Assembly (NCBI GenBank): GCA_035456105.1
Contig: DATIDV010000024.1
Coordinates: 7,729-71,728, forward strand
Direction: 5' to 3'
DNA: 64,000 nucleotides
Source of the DNA: Viridibacterium sp035456105
GTDB taxonomy: Bacteria > Pseudomonadota > Gammaproteobacteria > Burkholderiales > Rhodocyclaceae
The notes below the pieces were generated by a model, which did not search any database, was not told where the DNA came from, and saw nothing but the letters and a program-made list of their open reading frames with translations. The translations under genes were made by a program, and so were the position numbers. Shown here piece after piece: positions 48,996-57,655 of this stretch; within the stretch, counting starts at the first letter, position 1; the number at the start of each line of letters is the position of its first letter.

Positions 48996-49517
48996 TCAGG
49001 CAAGACCCATGGCGCGTACGGCGATTGCCAGACATAGCAGCGCGTAAGCGGCAGCCAGCAGGTCATCGAACATCACACCAAAACCATTCTTGAAGCGCGT
49101 ATCGGCGATGCGTATCGGCCAAGGCTTGAGGATGTCGAAAATGCGAAACAGCACCACGCACACGACTTGCCACCAGAAACCCGCGGGCGCCAGCCACAAC
49201 ACCAGCCACATGGCGACGAACTCGTCCCAGACGATGCCGCCGTGATCCACTACGCCGAGCGCACGCCCGGTGATCGGCACGAAGAGACAGCCGGCGACAA
49301 AGGCGGCAAGCAGGAAGACGCCGAAACCCGCCTCGGAAAAGGGCGGGCGAATCAGTGCATACAGTGCCCAGGCCAGCAGGGTGCCGACAGTCCCCGGGGC
49401 AAAGGGAGACAGGCCGCTACCGAGACCGAGCGAGAGGAAATGGGCGGGGTGTGAAAACAGGAGTCGGAGGCTTGGCCGGGACATTGCGCAGTGTGTGGCA
49501 GGCAGAGGGATCTGCAT
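48996..49517 (-). CDS. pgpA: Phosphatidylglycerophosphatase A
   Basis: A 173-aa membrane enzyme from the ATG at 49517, which has GAGGTG seven bases upstream; the internal ATG at 49484 has none. 'FLSLGLGSGLSPFAPGTVGTLLAWALY', 'VVDHGGIVWDEFVAMWLV' (catalytic Asp/Glu) and 'FRIFDILKPWPIRIADTRFKNGFGVMFDDLLAAAYA' are the PgpA motifs. It removes phosphate from phosphatidylglycerol phosphate. thiL, its common neighbour, is here 14 kb away. Confidence 0.95.
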   Translation of the reverse strand: MQIPLPATHCAMSRPSLRLLFSHPAHFLSLGLGSGLSPFAPGTVGTLLAWALYALIRPPFSEAGFGVFLLAAFVAGCLFVPITGRALGVVDHGGIVWDEFVAMWLVLWLAPAGFWWQVVCVVLFRIFDILKPWPIRIADTRFKNGFGVMFDDLLAAAYALLCLAIAVRAMGLA

Positions 49518-49543
49518 ACTGCCACACCTCTGCAAAGGCGGCG

Positions 49544-50008
49544 TTATAGCGCGGCACTGCCTGCCGCCGCCACTTGCGCATCCTGTGTGGCCAGCATGCC
49601 GGACACGCCGATGGCGCCAACGACTTCGCCATTCACGATCAGCGGCAGGCCGCCGTCGACAGCGCACACATTGTTCAATGACAACATGCGCAAGCCCAGT
49701 CCGCCGCCCGCGACGGCATCCTCGACCAGCTTCGTCGCGCGCCGGAAATTGACGGCCGTCTCGGCCTTGGCCTGTGCAATCGCTAGGCTGCCATGCTGTG
49801 CATGATCCATTGCATGCAGCATGACGAGATGACCACTGCTGCCGACGATGGCAATCACCATCGGCCACTGCTGGCGGGCGGCTTCTGACTCGGCTGCAGC
49901 CATGACGCGAGCCGCCATCAGGAGGGGAATCGGCGGGCCATAACGCGGAGGCAGGGAGGCTGTAGGGGCGGGTGCGATTGCAGGAAGATTGATTGTGGTG
50001 TCCGGCAT
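49544..50008 (-). CDS. GlcG/HbpS-family heme-binding-like protein
   Basis: A 154-aa protein with the GlcG domain: 'LLMAARVMAAAESEAARQQWPMVIAIVGSSGHLVMLHAMDHAQHGSLAIAQAKAETAVNFRR' and 'GGLPLIVNGEVVGAIGVSGMLATQDAQVAAAG'. Members bind heme or cobalamin or accompany oxidoreductases of glycolate, diol or propanediol use. There is no signal peptide. A 30-codon small gene lies 59 bp upstream on the same strand, and a LysR gene is divergent, which suggests joint regulation. Confidence 0.9.
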   Translation of the reverse strand: MPDTTINLPAIAPAPTASLPPRYGPPIPLLMAARVMAAAESEAARQQWPMVIAIVGSSGHLVMLHAMDHAQHGSLAIAQAKAETAVNFRRATKLVEDAVAGGGLGLRMLSLNNVCAVDGGLPLIVNGEVVGAIGVSGMLATQDAQVAAAGSAAL

Positions 50009-50067
50009 GGGTGGGTCCTGTAGTGAGGGAATCGGCTGTGTGATGCGGATAGGGAAGCAGCGAGGTG

Positions 50068-50160
50068 TTATTTCGATGCAGACCGTACGGTCGGTAGTTC
50101 CGGCTTGCGTAGCATGAGAATTTCAGCGTCGCTTTGGCCGCAGAGGTTTTGCGTACTCAC
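50068..50160 (-). CDS. 30-aa small gene upstream of glcG-like gene
   Basis: A GTG start with CAGGAG seven bases upstream, a near-ideal ribosome site, opens a 30-codon frame starting MSTQNLCGQSDAEILMLRKP and ending in a basic tail before TAA. It has one cysteine and no membrane segment. It lies between a LysR operator-like palindrome and the GlcG gene on the same strand. It has no E...Y pair, so it is not PqqA. It could be a precursor or leader peptide. Confidence 0.5.
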   Translation of the reverse strand: MSTQNLCGQSDAEILMLRKPELPTVRSASK

Positions 50161-50200
50161 AATGAATCTCCTGATGCACGACTTGTGGAACGCAGCTTAA

Positions 50201-50220
50201 GTCGCGCAAAATTGCACGAC
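50201..50220. promoter_or_regulatory. 20-bp palindrome, probable LysR operator
   Basis: GTCGCGCAAAATTGCACGAC has nine-base arms that match at eight positions. It lies 14 bp upstream of the LysR start and 41 bp upstream of the 30-aa gene, as expected for a site controlling both directions. Confidence 0.55.
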
Positions 50221-50233
50221 AATTCCCTAAAAA

Positions 50234-51130
50234 TTGGCAGCTTCTGTGCATAAATCATCGGACTCAAAACTGCAGTGGGAAGACGTGCGCTACTTCCTTG
50301 CATTGGCGCGCGAGGGCAGCCTGTCCAGCGCAGCGCGTGCGCTGGCGGTAGAGCACTCAACGGTTGGCCGTCGCGTCGAAACTCTGGAACAGACACTCGG
50401 CCTGCGCCTGTTCGACCGCCTGCCGCGTGGCTGGCAACTGACGGTCGAGGGTGAGGAGCTCACCGCGCTCGCCGAGCGCATGGAGGAAGAGTCGTTTGCG
50501 TTCGAACGTGCGGCCATTGGCGCTGGCGCACTGCGCGGCACGGTACGCATCTCGGCGCCACCGAGTTTCGCCAGTCTGTTTCTCGTGCCGCACATCGCCG
50601 CCGTGCGCGAGCACTGGCCCAATATCCAGCTCGAAATTTTCGGCGAATTGCGAGCGGTGAACCTGTCGCGCCGGGAAGCGGATCTGGCCGTGCGCTTCGG
50701 CCGCCCGCAGGAGCCCGGTCTGGTGGTGCGCGCCCTTGGCAAGATAGGCATGGGTCTGTATGCGCGTGTCGGCTATACCGCGCGTGATGAGGCGCTGTGG
50801 GAGTTCGTCGGCTTCGAAGAGCGCCTGAGCCATCTGCCGCATCATCGTTGGTTGACGCAGTTCGCCGGCAAGCGCCGCATGGCCCTGCGCAGCAATGACC
50901 AGATCGCCGTGCACGGCGCGGTGCGGGCCGGTCTGGGGCTCGGTCTGATCCCGCATTTCGAGGCGCTCAGCGATCCCGAGCTGGTGCTCGTATCCACTTC
51001 GACGACGCCTCCGCCGCGCGAGCTGTGGCTGGTGTTGCATGCAGACTTGCGTCGTTCGCCACGCGTGCGCGCCATCGCGGATCTGATCATCGGCATCTGC
51101 GACGATGCCAGCGCGCGGCTGGCAGGCTGA
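50234..51130 (+). CDS. LysR-family transcriptional regulator
   Basis: About 298 aa: 'LQWEDVRYFLALAREGSLSSAARALAVEHSTVGRRVETLEQTLGLRLFDRLPRGWQLTVEG' is the helix-turn-helix, and 'GTVRISAPPSFASLFLVPHIAAVREHWPNIQLEIFG' starts the effector domain. The start is uncertain: TTG at 50234 or GTG at 50246, neither with a good ribosome site. It probably controls the divergent small gene and GlcG gene through the palindrome at 50201. Confidence 0.92.
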   Translation: MAASVHKSSDSKLQWEDVRYFLALAREGSLSSAARALAVEHSTVGRRVETLEQTLGLRLFDRLPRGWQLTVEGEELTALAERMEEESFAFERAAIGAGALRGTVRISAPPSFASLFLVPHIAAVREHWPNIQLEIFGELRAVNLSRREADLAVRFGRPQEPGLVVRALGKIGMGLYARVGYTARDEALWEFVGFEERLSHLPHHRWLTQFAGKRRMALRSNDQIAVHGAVRAGLGLGLIPHFEALSDPELVLVSTSTTPPPRELWLVLHADLRRSPRVRAIADLIIGICDDASARLAG

Positions 51131-51323
51131 CATACCGCTTCACCGCATTGCTGCCCCTCGCCCATGTCGCATGAATGGGCTTTTTCCGGACTGAGTCGCC
51201 GTGCAGGATTTCACGGCGGATGGCGGTTATAAGCGGGCGCCCTGATTGCCGGCGCGCCCGCCTTCATGCAGCCTGATCGGAGCAAGGCGGTATGAAGATT
51301 TACATGCGGGCGGACTGGAGATC

Positions 51324-51791
51324 ATGATGCTTGGAGACCCGCACGGCACGGTCGAGTTGGGGCGTTACGGCGATCTCTTTGTCGTGCGCCTGAAGGGAGC
51401 GTTCAACCTTGAGGGTGCTCGCCGCCTCACGCACGAGGTGCAGGCGTTCTGGCGCGCCTGCGGTGAGCCCCGGCGCTGGCCCTTGCTGGCCGACCATCGC
51501 GAGTGGGAGGGCGCGACACCGGAGACCTTTGCCGAGGCCGCTAACGTCGTCCACTGGCTGGAGGCGCACGGCATGGCTGCCGAGGCACGGGTCTTCTGCG
51601 GCAGCTTCATGCCGCGCGTGCTCGATCAGCAAAAGGCGATGAAGCCGACCAGCTTGCCTGCACAGAATTTCTATTCAATCGATTTGGCGTGTGACTGGCT
51701 GGAGAGACTGGGTTTCGATTGTGGTGACTGTCGTGAGCAACTTGCCATCAGGACGCCGGGCCTGGCGCCTGCTGCGCTAGCCAGGCGCTGA
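51324..51791 (+). CDS. Hypothetical protein, STAS/SpoIIAA-like
   Basis: A 155-aa protein from the ATG at 51324 (CTGGAG upstream). The pattern 'VELGRYGDLFVVRLKGAFNLEGARRLTHEVQAFWRACGEPRRWPLLADHREWEGATPE' followed by 'ANVVHWLEAHGMAAEARVF' resembles SpoIIAA-like/STAS-type folds seen in bacterial hypotheticals. No phospho-site can be assigned. Its last 44 bp overlap the 3' end of glpD on the opposite strand, with both stop regions interlocked. Confidence 0.6.
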   Translation: MMLGDPHGTVELGRYGDLFVVRLKGAFNLEGARRLTHEVQAFWRACGEPRRWPLLADHREWEGATPETFAEAANVVHWLEAHGMAAEARVFCGSFMPRVLDQQKAMKPTSLPAQNFYSIDLACDWLERLGFDCGDCREQLAIRTPGLAPAALARR

Positions 51792-53256
51792 GAGCTTGCG
51801 GGGCATCTGCGGGAAGATGCAGGCCCAGCTTGCTGCGTCGCCACAGGATGTCCTCCGCACTGCGCGCCCATTCGTGCGCGATCAGGTAGTACAGCTCATG
51901 TTCGAACAGGCCCGGCAATACTTCCGCTCCGAGCTCTGCAATACTTGCCGCATCTCCGAGGATATCCCTGCAACGTGTGCCGTAAGCCTTGGTCAGACGA
52001 TCGAGCAATGCCGCAGGCATCCCGGGATACTCTTGCGACAGTGTGCTGGCGAACCCGGCGAAATGGGCGTCGGGCATGTCGCCGCCTGGCAAGGGCGCGT
52101 GCGCAGTCCAGTCTGGCGCGTGGTGACCCAGCAGGCCTTGTATGCGGCTTACCGCTTCCTGGGCGAGCTTGCGGTAAGTCGTGATCTTGCCGCCGAAGAC
52201 GGACAGTAGCGGTGCATCCTCAGCATCGAGCTCGAGAAGATAGTCACGTGTATTGCGCGACAGCGCGGCATGCTCGTCATCGAGCAGTGGACGCAGACCG
52301 GAATAGCTCCATACGACCTCGTCGGGCCCAACCGGCTCACGAAAGAAGCGGCTTGCCGTGGCGCACAGATAGGTCGTTTCGTCCGCGCTTATGTGCACGG
52401 CCGAGGCGCGCGTCTCGTGCATGTTTTCCGTTGTGCCAATCAGTGTGAAGTCGCGCTCATAGGGAATCGCGAAGACGATGCGCCTATCCGGGTTCTGGAA
52501 CATGTAGGCCTTGTCATGCGCAAACAGGCGCGGCACGACGATATGACTGCCGCGCACCAGACGTACGCGATGCCGCGTACGCAGGCCGGTTTCTTGCAGA
52601 AAGCTCGCCACCCATGGCCCGGTGGCATTGACGAGGGCACGCGCGTGAACGGTTGTCTCGCCGCCTGTGCTATCACGCAAGACAAGTTGCCAGCCGTCTT
52701 CATCGCGCATGGCCTGCGTGCATGCCGTGCGGGTCAGGATCGTGGCGCCGCGCTCAGCCGCATCGATGCAGTTGAGTACCACCAGGCGTGCATCATCGAC
52801 CCAGGCATCCGAATACTCGAAAGCATGTCGCCACTGCGGCTGCAGCACCGTGCCTGCGGGGTGGCGTGACAAGTCGAGCATCTCCGAGGCTGGCAAGCAA
52901 TCGCGGCGCGCCAGGTGATCGTAGAGGAACAACCCGGCACGCACGAGCCAGCGCGAACGTATGGCGTCGTCATGCGGCATGACGAAGCGGAGCGGCCGGG
53001 TAATGTGGGGGGCCGCATTGAGCAGGACTTCACGCTCGGCGAGCGCCTTGCGCACGAGGCTGAATTCGAAGTTTTCGAGGTAGCGCAGCCCGCCGTGGAT
53101 CAGTTTGGTGCTGGCCGAAGAGGTGTGTTGCGCCAGGTCTTCCCGTTCGACGAGCAGCACCTTGAGACCACGCCCGGCCGCATCACGGGCGATGCCAGCA
53201 CCGTTGATGCCGCCACCCACTATCACCAGATCGAAGAGGGTCTTGTCTTGGGCCAT
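51748..53256 (-). CDS. glpD: Aerobic glycerol-3-phosphate dehydrogenase
   Basis: A 502-aa FAD enzyme from the ATG at 53256. 'FDLVIVGGGINGAGIARDAAGRGLKVLLVERED' is the FAD-binding motif; 'ASTKLIHGGLRYLENFEFSLVRKALAERE', 'TGPWVASFL', 'YSGLRPLLDD' and 'LLSVFGGKITTYRKLAQEA' are GlpD landmarks. It oxidises glycerol-3-phosphate to dihydroxyacetone phosphate at the inner membrane and passes electrons to quinone. No glpK or glpR is nearby. Its 3' end overlaps a convergent gene. Confidence 0.96.
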   Translation of the reverse strand: MAQDKTLFDLVIVGGGINGAGIARDAAGRGLKVLLVEREDLAQHTSSASTKLIHGGLRYLENFEFSLVRKALAEREVLLNAAPHITRPLRFVMPHDDAIRSRWLVRAGLFLYDHLARRDCLPASEMLDLSRHPAGTVLQPQWRHAFEYSDAWVDDARLVVLNCIDAAERGATILTRTACTQAMRDEDGWQLVLRDSTGGETTVHARALVNATGPWVASFLQETGLRTRHRVRLVRGSHIVVPRLFAHDKAYMFQNPDRRIVFAIPYERDFTLIGTTENMHETRASAVHISADETTYLCATASRFFREPVGPDEVVWSYSGLRPLLDDEHAALSRNTRDYLLELDAEDAPLLSVFGGKITTYRKLAQEAVSRIQGLLGHHAPDWTAHAPLPGGDMPDAHFAGFASTLSQEYPGMPAALLDRLTKAYGTRCRDILGDAASIAELGAEVLPGLFEHELYYLIAHEWARSAEDILWRRSKLGLHLPADAPQALSAWLAQQAPGPAS

Positions 53257-53509
53257 TGCTGTATTCAAACGCGCGTGAATGGATCGATTATGCGCGAGCG
53301 CCGCTGTGCGGCAAGGGAGAAACGGGGGGGAGAGATGCCAGCGGTTGTTCCGGGCCGGCGAGCGTCGGCCGGTATTGCCATGAACGGCCGCCCCGGATTT
53401 CACTTTCCGCCGTCGGGGTAACTGGCACTGACTATTGATGGCGAACGGAATATGCTGAAACGTATGGAAGGGCGTGCACTTCTGCACATGCCCGCGTTCG
53501 GAGATCAGC

Positions 53510-54118
53510 ATGATTGCAACCAGGACGGCTCTGCTCACGCTTGCCTGCACGGGCCTGCTCGCGGGCTGCGCCACCGGCCGGCTCGAGGCGCAGTGGAGCG
53601 ATCCGCAAGCAGCAGCCCAACCTCTGGCGGGCGCCAAGGTGCTCGTTGTCTGTCAGGCAGCCGAGCAGACCATTGTGCGTATCTGCCAGGACCAGCTTGC
53701 CGCGCAACTGCAGCTGATTGGCGTGACACCCGTAATGTCCGAGCCTCTGACGCTCAGCGCAGACAAGGATGGCGGCAAGCTCACTGCGGCGCGGGGCCTT
53801 GGCGTGCAGGCAGTGATGCTGGCCAGCCTGAGCCCGACGACGACGTTCAATAGCAGCGCCGGGCCGACCTTCGGCTTTGGCATGGGCTCGGGGAATTATC
53901 ACAGCTCGGCCGGCGTCGGCGTGGTCGTACCGATCGGGGGTTACTCGCAAACAAGTAGTGTCGCAAGCTATGCGTCCGACACCACGCTGACCCTTGTTGC
54001 TAGCGGCAAGCTGGTCTGGTCAGGCAAAGCTTCGACCACTTCACTGGATGTCGCTGAGCAGATTGCGAGCCTTGTGAGGGTGAGCGTGGAGGCGGCGCAC
54101 AAGGCTGGCGCCTTATAA
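53510..54118 (+). CDS. Conserved lipoprotein
   Basis: A 202-aa protein from the ATG at 53510 (GGAGATC upstream) with the lipobox LAGC (cysteine about residue 20). The mature part has 'KVLVVCQAAEQTIVRICQDQLAAQLQLIGVTPVM', 'LGVQAVMLASLSPTT' and a Gly/Ser/Tyr-rich loop 'TFGFGMGSGNYHSSAGVGVVVPIGG', ending 'LVRVSVEAAHKAG'. The plan of a strand-helix nucleotide-free fold with a glycine loop resembles DUF4136-like and other outer-membrane lipoproteins. The function is unknown. Confidence 0.75.
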   Translation: MIATRTALLTLACTGLLAGCATGRLEAQWSDPQAAAQPLAGAKVLVVCQAAEQTIVRICQDQLAAQLQLIGVTPVMSEPLTLSADKDGGKLTAARGLGVQAVMLASLSPTTTFNSSAGPTFGFGMGSGNYHSSAGVGVVVPIGGYSQTSSVASYASDTTLTLVASGKLVWSGKASTTSLDVAEQIASLVRVSVEAAHKAGAL

Positions 54119-54120
54119 GA

Positions 54121-55878
54121 TCACAGCTTGCCCACGGCCTCGCTGATACGCTCGGGCTCGTCCTGACGCAGGATCTTGGCAACCTTGTTGCCGAGGTCAG
54201 TGCTGTCGGAACGCAGGACTTCCTGCTTGACCTCCAGGATCTGCGACGGGTGCATCGAAAAGGTACGCAGACCCATGCCGATCAGCAGACGCGTGAATTG
54301 CGCATCGCCCGCCATTTCGCCGCAAACAGAGACTGAGAGGCCAGCCTTGGTACCGACCTGGATGGTCTGCGAAATCAGGCGCAGCACGGCAGGGTGCAGC
54401 GGATCGTAAAGGTGAGCCACGGCCTCGTCCGTGCGATCGATAGCCAGCGTGTATTGAATCAGGTCATTGGTACCGATCGACAGGAAGTCGAGGCGCTTGA
54501 CGAAGACTCCCAGCGATAGCGCAGCCGCGGGCACTTCGATCATGCCGCCAACCAGTACGCCTTCATCGAACTTGACCTTCTCGGCTCGCAGCTGTGCCTT
54601 GGCCACGGCGATGGCCGTCAGGGTTGCATCGATTTCGTGGGCATGGGCCAGCATCGGCACGAGGATCTGCACCTTGCCGTAATGCGACGCACGCAGCAGG
54701 GCGCGCAACTGGGTCAGGAACATCTGCGGTTCTGACAGGCTGTAGCGGATGGCGCGCAGGCCCAGTGCCGGATTGGCCTCGACGCGCGGGCCCCCGGCGT
54801 TGAGCGCCTTGTCCGAGCCGATGTCCAGCGTGCGGATGGTCACCGGCTTGCCGGTCATGGCCTTGGCCACTGACCGATAGGCCTCGAACTGTTCGTCCTC
54901 GTTGGGCAGTACATCGCGGTTCATGAACAGGAACTCGGTGCGGAACAGGCCGACGCCATCAGCATCGACGGCACGTACCTGCACCACGTCACCGGGCAAT
55001 TCGATATTGGCCTGCAGTGACACCACGGCGCCATCCAGCGTGGCACCACGCATGGTGAGCAGGCGTTTGAGCTTGCTGCGTTCCAGGTCATAGACACTGC
55101 GACGCAGGCGGTACTCTTCGAGCACGCGCTCGTCGGGATCGACGATGACCACGCCGCGTGTGCCATCGATGATGACAACGTCGTCTTCGCGCACCATGCT
55201 GCGCACATGGCGCAGGCCGACCACGGCCGGAATCCCGAGACCACGCGCAACGATGGCCGTGTGCGAGGTCGCACCGCCCACGTCGGTGACGAAGCCCGCA
55301 ATCTGGTTGTTCTTGAAATGAATCGTGTCCGCAGGGGATAGATCGTGCGCGACGACGATGGTGCCGACCACGCCCTTCAGGCCCGAGCCGATGGCGCCGG
55401 TCGCACCATCGTTACGACGCTTGGCCTGCACAGAACCGGGGTGGCCGAGCAAGACCTTGATCAGACGCTCGACGACCTGCACCACATCGGCCTTGCGCTC
55501 GCGCAGGTAAGCGTCCTCGATGACCTCGAACTGCTCGAGGATCTGCTCCATCTGTTGCACCAGCGCCCACTCGGCGTTGCAGCGGCGCTCACGGACCAGA
55601 CGGATGGCCGAATCCACCAGCATCGGATCATCCAGCAGCAGGGTGTGTAGGTCGACAAAGGCGGCGACTTCCGACTGCGCGCTGGTCGAGGTTTCGCGCA
55701 GGGCACGCAATTCGAAGCGGACTTTCGCAGCCGCATCCTCGAGACGCTCGACTTCCGCCTCGACATGCCGCGGGGCTATCTGGAAGTGATTGACCTCCAG
55801 CAGCGCGTGCGACACCAGATGCGCATGGCCGATCGAGATACCTTGTGAGACGGGCAGGCCATGTATGACAAATGGCAC
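54121..55878 (-). CDS. ptsI: PTS enzyme I (PEP-protein phosphotransferase)
   Basis: A 585-aa enzyme I. The swivelling N-terminal domain holds the phospho-histidine His206 in 'DVGGATSHTAIVARGLGIPAVVG'; the C-terminal barrel has 'VGLFRTEFLFMNRD', 'RTLDIGSDK', 'LSIGTNDLIQYTLAIDR' and 'VCGEMAGD'. It takes phosphate from PEP and gives it to HPr. It is third in an operon with the EIIA and HPr genes, three base pairs after HPr. With no sugar-specific permease in sight, this is probably the regulatory PTS of betaproteobacteria. Confidence 0.96.
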   Translation of the reverse strand: MPFVIHGLPVSQGISIGHAHLVSHALLEVNHFQIAPRHVEAEVERLEDAAAKVRFELRALRETSTSAQSEVAAFVDLHTLLLDDPMLVDSAIRLVRERRCNAEWALVQQMEQILEQFEVIEDAYLRERKADVVQVVERLIKVLLGHPGSVQAKRRNDGATGAIGSGLKGVVGTIVVAHDLSPADTIHFKNNQIAGFVTDVGGATSHTAIVARGLGIPAVVGLRHVRSMVREDDVVIIDGTRGVVIVDPDERVLEEYRLRRSVYDLERSKLKRLLTMRGATLDGAVVSLQANIELPGDVVQVRAVDADGVGLFRTEFLFMNRDVLPNEDEQFEAYRSVAKAMTGKPVTIRTLDIGSDKALNAGGPRVEANPALGLRAIRYSLSEPQMFLTQLRALLRASHYGKVQILVPMLAHAHEIDATLTAIAVAKAQLRAEKVKFDEGVLVGGMIEVPAAALSLGVFVKRLDFLSIGTNDLIQYTLAIDRTDEAVAHLYDPLHPAVLRLISQTIQVGTKAGLSVSVCGEMAGDAQFTRLLIGMGLRTFSMHPSQILEVKQEVLRSDSTDLGNKVAKILRQDEPERISEAVGKL

Positions 55879-55881
55879 GTT

Positions 55882-56151
55882 CTACTCGCGCTCGCCGAAC
55901 CGGCTGTTAATCAGTTCGACGATGGCCAGCAGCGCCTGGTCGCCGTCCTCACCTTCTGTTTCAATGGTGAGTCTGGCGCCTTGCGCGGCGGCCAGCATCA
56001 TGACGCCCATGATGCTTTTGGCATTGACACGGCGACCCTGGCGTTCAAGCCAGATCTCGCTACGGAATGTGGTTGCCAGTTGCGTGAGCTTGGCAGAGGG
56101 GCGGGCATGCAAGCCCAGACGGTTGGAGATTTCAGCTTCGGCGCGCGGCAT
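55882..56151 (-). CDS. ptsH: PTS phosphocarrier HPr
   Basis: An 89-aa HPr. The phosphocarrier His15 lies in 'NRLGLHARPSAKLTQLA', and Ser46 in 'VNAKSIMGVMMLAA' is the site that HPr kinase would modify. It passes phosphate from enzyme I to the EIIA encoded just upstream. The conserved Ser46 region suggests control by an HprK homologue elsewhere, as in many betaproteobacteria. Confidence 0.96.
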   Translation of the reverse strand: MPRAEAEISNRLGLHARPSAKLTQLATTFRSEIWLERQGRRVNAKSIMGVMMLAAAQGARLTIETEGEDGDQALLAIVELINSRFGERE

Positions 56152-56159
56152 TGGTAGTC

Positions 56160-56552
56160 CTAACTGCCTTTCATGTGGAGCACGCCATCACAACCTCCGG
56201 TGATGGCCTTCTGGATAACAGTGTCAATATCGCTCTTGTCCCGATAGGTCAAGACGCGAAGCAGCATCGGTAGACTCACGCCCGCGATGGCTTCCACGCG
56301 GCCGGGCTCCAGAAGCTTGGTCGCGACATTGGAGGGCGTCGCGCCATAAATATCGGTGAGGATGATCACACCCTCGCCGGTGTCTACCTGTCGCAACCAG
56401 TCACGTGCGGCAGGCAGCAAATCAAGTGGATCGTCCTGCGCCGAAACACCAAGCTGGGTGATCTGTGCCGGACGGCGATTGAGTACATGGCAACAGCATT
56501 GAATGAGCGATTCGCCCAGTGTGCCATGCGTCAGCAGAAGTATGCCTATCAT
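56160..56552 (-). CDS. PTS mannose-type EIIA component
   Basis: A 130-aa EIIA-Man domain. The phosphorylated His9 lies in 'GILLLTHGTLGESLIQ'; 'GVIILTDIYGATPSNVATKLLEPG' and 'VEAIAGVSLPMLLRVLTY' complete the fold. It is the first gene of the EIIA-HPr-EI operon. There are no IIB, IIC or IID genes, so it is likely a regulatory end point rather than part of a transporter. The 56553-56776 gap upstream holds nothing recognisable. Confidence 0.93.
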   Translation of the reverse strand: MIGILLLTHGTLGESLIQCCCHVLNRRPAQITQLGVSAQDDPLDLLPAARDWLRQVDTGEGVIILTDIYGATPSNVATKLLEPGRVEAIAGVSLPMLLRVLTYRDKSDIDTVIQKAITGGCDGVLHMKGS

Positions 56553-56776
56553 CGGCGTGCCGCCACGTTGCTACCAATGGCCAACAATTTACCACTTCGC
56601 AGATCCGAATGCCCTTGCGCGGGAACAATCGGCGAGCATTTTTGGTTACAGGATGCCGCGTCCTGTGCACAGCTGTGCAGTGGTTTACCCGAAGCAGGCT
56701 CACTCCCAAGCGGCACGCGCGGACACGTGCCGAGTCTTGCTACGAGTGCCAATCCGCGTGGCGGATTCCTGCATTG

Positions 56777-57550
56777 TCAGGGATTTGCGCGCATGACCGA
56801 TTCTGCAAAAGCACGGGCCTCGGCTTCGCAATGAGGATCGTGCTCGAGCACCGGCTGATTGATGCTCATGATGCGGGTACCGGTGTGCGCGTCGCCGCGA
56901 AAAATCGCGAGCAACATGCGCAGCGGCGAGTGATCGACCGAGCTGCGCAAGGCATCGTGATTCTGCAGATGCCCAAGCTGTACGCTCAGTTCGGCGAGCA
57001 GAGCGCGATCATCGTGGAACTGCTGCACCCATTCGTCGGTGACGACGATCTGGCCGCCAGCAAGGGTGAAGCTCCGGGCGCCCATGGCTCCACCATGGCG
57101 GAACACCAGCTCATATAACGATGCGTTGCCCTCTGGCACGCGCAGGGCGGCAAAGCGCGTGTTGATGATGGTTTGCCTGTCGGCAGTCAGTTTGCTGGGC
57201 CTGAGCACGGTCGCATCAAGACGCTGCATGGTCTGCGTTGACGCTGCTTGCACCCAGCTGGCGGGCGCGCGTTGGCCGATCCAGCTGGCCCATTCACGCT
57301 CCAGGACATGTGCTGCGGCAGTCAGCACGACAGCCAGCCCGAGCAGCACCAGCACCACACGCTGGCCGCCATGGCGATATAGCCAGCGCCACGCCGTGGC
57401 GATCGCACCGGACGGACGTTCACCGGCGCCCGGTGCAGATTCGGGCTTCAGCTTTTGCACGAGTCCGGATGAGGCTTTGTTGCGAAGCAGGGCTGAAGGG
57501 GTTGGCTTGGCCAATGTTGGGCGCATAAAGGGGCTGAATTGCAGGCACAT
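56777..57550 (-). CDS. Membrane-anchored M48-like protein lacking the zinc site
   Basis: About 257 aa: a Pro/Ser-rich cytoplasmic start, one transmembrane helix ('QRVVLVLLGLAVVLTAAAHVLE') and a periplasmic domain. The part 'SFTLAGGQIVVTDEWVQQFHDDRALLAELSVQLGHLQNHDALRS' aligns with M48 peptidases at the place where HExxH should stand, but here it reads VQLGH: the first His and the catalytic Glu are replaced. The later 'HDPHCEAEARAFAESVMRA' matches the M48 region carrying the third ligand. It is probably an inactive relative with a binding role. The start is uncertain. Confidence 0.65.
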   Translation of the reverse strand: MCLQFSPFMRPTLAKPTPSALLRNKASSGLVQKLKPESAPGAGERPSGAIATAWRWLYRHGGQRVVLVLLGLAVVLTAAAHVLEREWASWIGQRAPASWVQAASTQTMQRLDATVLRPSKLTADRQTIINTRFAALRVPEGNASLYELVFRHGGAMGARSFTLAGGQIVVTDEWVQQFHDDRALLAELSVQLGHLQNHDALRSSVDHSPLRMLLAIFRGDAHTGTRIMSINQPVLEHDPHCEAEARAFAESVMRANP

Positions 57551-57655
57551 TGCTGTGCCCTGACGGTATGCCCTGATTATGCGCAGTGAGTCTGTGGGCA
57601 ATTGGATATTGCCCATTGGTACATGTTGCCTCTTGTGAGAATTTGTAGCTTTGCG

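Noticed and set aside
50068..50160. PqqA precursor
   Set aside because: The peptide lacks the Glu-x-x-x-Tyr pair, and no pqqBCDE genes are nearby.
51748..53637. N-terminal extension of GlpD and similar long extensions of gshB, pgpA and the aldo-keto reductase at 39548
   Set aside because: The extra upstream residues are low-quality arginine/proline-rich translation that overlaps other genes antisense or repeats; the family starts lie inside and are preceded by normal contexts.
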